A stretch of 6,998 nucleotides of DNA. Source: Thermaerobacter marianensis. Lineage in GTDB: Bacteria > Bacillota > Sulfobacillia > DYIH01. Below the pieces are notes generated by a model. That model was not told the DNA's origin and ran no database searches. It worked only from the letters and a program-made list of their open reading frames with translations. Shown here piece after piece: positions 6,942 through 6,998 of the stretch (position 1 is the first letter of the stretch; each line of letters starts with the position of its first letter). The translations under genes and the position numbers were made by a program. Where the stretch lies: contig DYIH01000085.1 in NCBI GenBank assembly GCA_020723785.1, positions 1 to 6,998 on the forward strand, given 5' to 3'.

Positions 6942-6998
6942 CCTGCGCGACTCACGCCACAACCCTATGCATGACGGTAATATGCACCACAGTAATAA

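Overview
The window comes from a bacterial chromosome with very high G+C content. Gene content and order fit a high-GC member of the Bacillota (Firmicutes): the riboflavin order ribD-ribE-ribBA-ribH behind one FMN riboswitch with an intrinsic terminator, a coaD gene followed by a small coiled-coil protein, and a PDZ/Lon-type (YlbL-like) protease. The lineage is inferred from these features; no rRNA gene is present to confirm it.

Layout, left to right. At 2-295 is the 3' end of coaD (coenzyme A biosynthesis, + strand), overlapping a coiled-coil protein at 264-737 (+). A DUF502 membrane protein at 734-1306 (-) converges on it, and the two stop codons share the four bases CTAG at 734-737. A short divergent intergenic region (about 1307-1486) carries a perfect TATAAT box and leads into a membrane-anchored PDZ/S16 serine protease (+). 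Its recognisable domains end near 2485, but its reading frame stays open to 2974 across the whole antisense strand of ribH.

The rest of the window is the riboflavin operon on the - strand. Transcription starts just downstream of a sigma-A-type promoter (6735-6763). It passes an FMN aptamer (6520-6717) and a rho-independent terminator (6390-6425), then ribD (5202-6356), ribE (4423-5181), ribBA (3107-4423) and ribH (2489-2950). Together these four proteins supply every dedicated step from GTP and ribulose 5-phosphate to riboflavin except the dephosphorylation of the pyrimidine intermediate. FMN made from that riboflavin would close the feedback loop through the riboswitch. The last ~220 bases (6779-6998), upstream of the operon promoter, are much less GC-rich (about 54% by hand count) and contain no gene that I recognise.

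The gene set is ordinary and I see no new defence, mobile or signalling system. The parts worth a second look are in the details: a clean 30-nt hairpin-forming insertion inside the conserved L2 loop of the FMN aptamer, a probable CTG start codon for ribE next to a 10-bp duplication, the missing stop of the protease gene over ribH, and Gly/Ala-rich in-frame insertions in RibBA and RibE.
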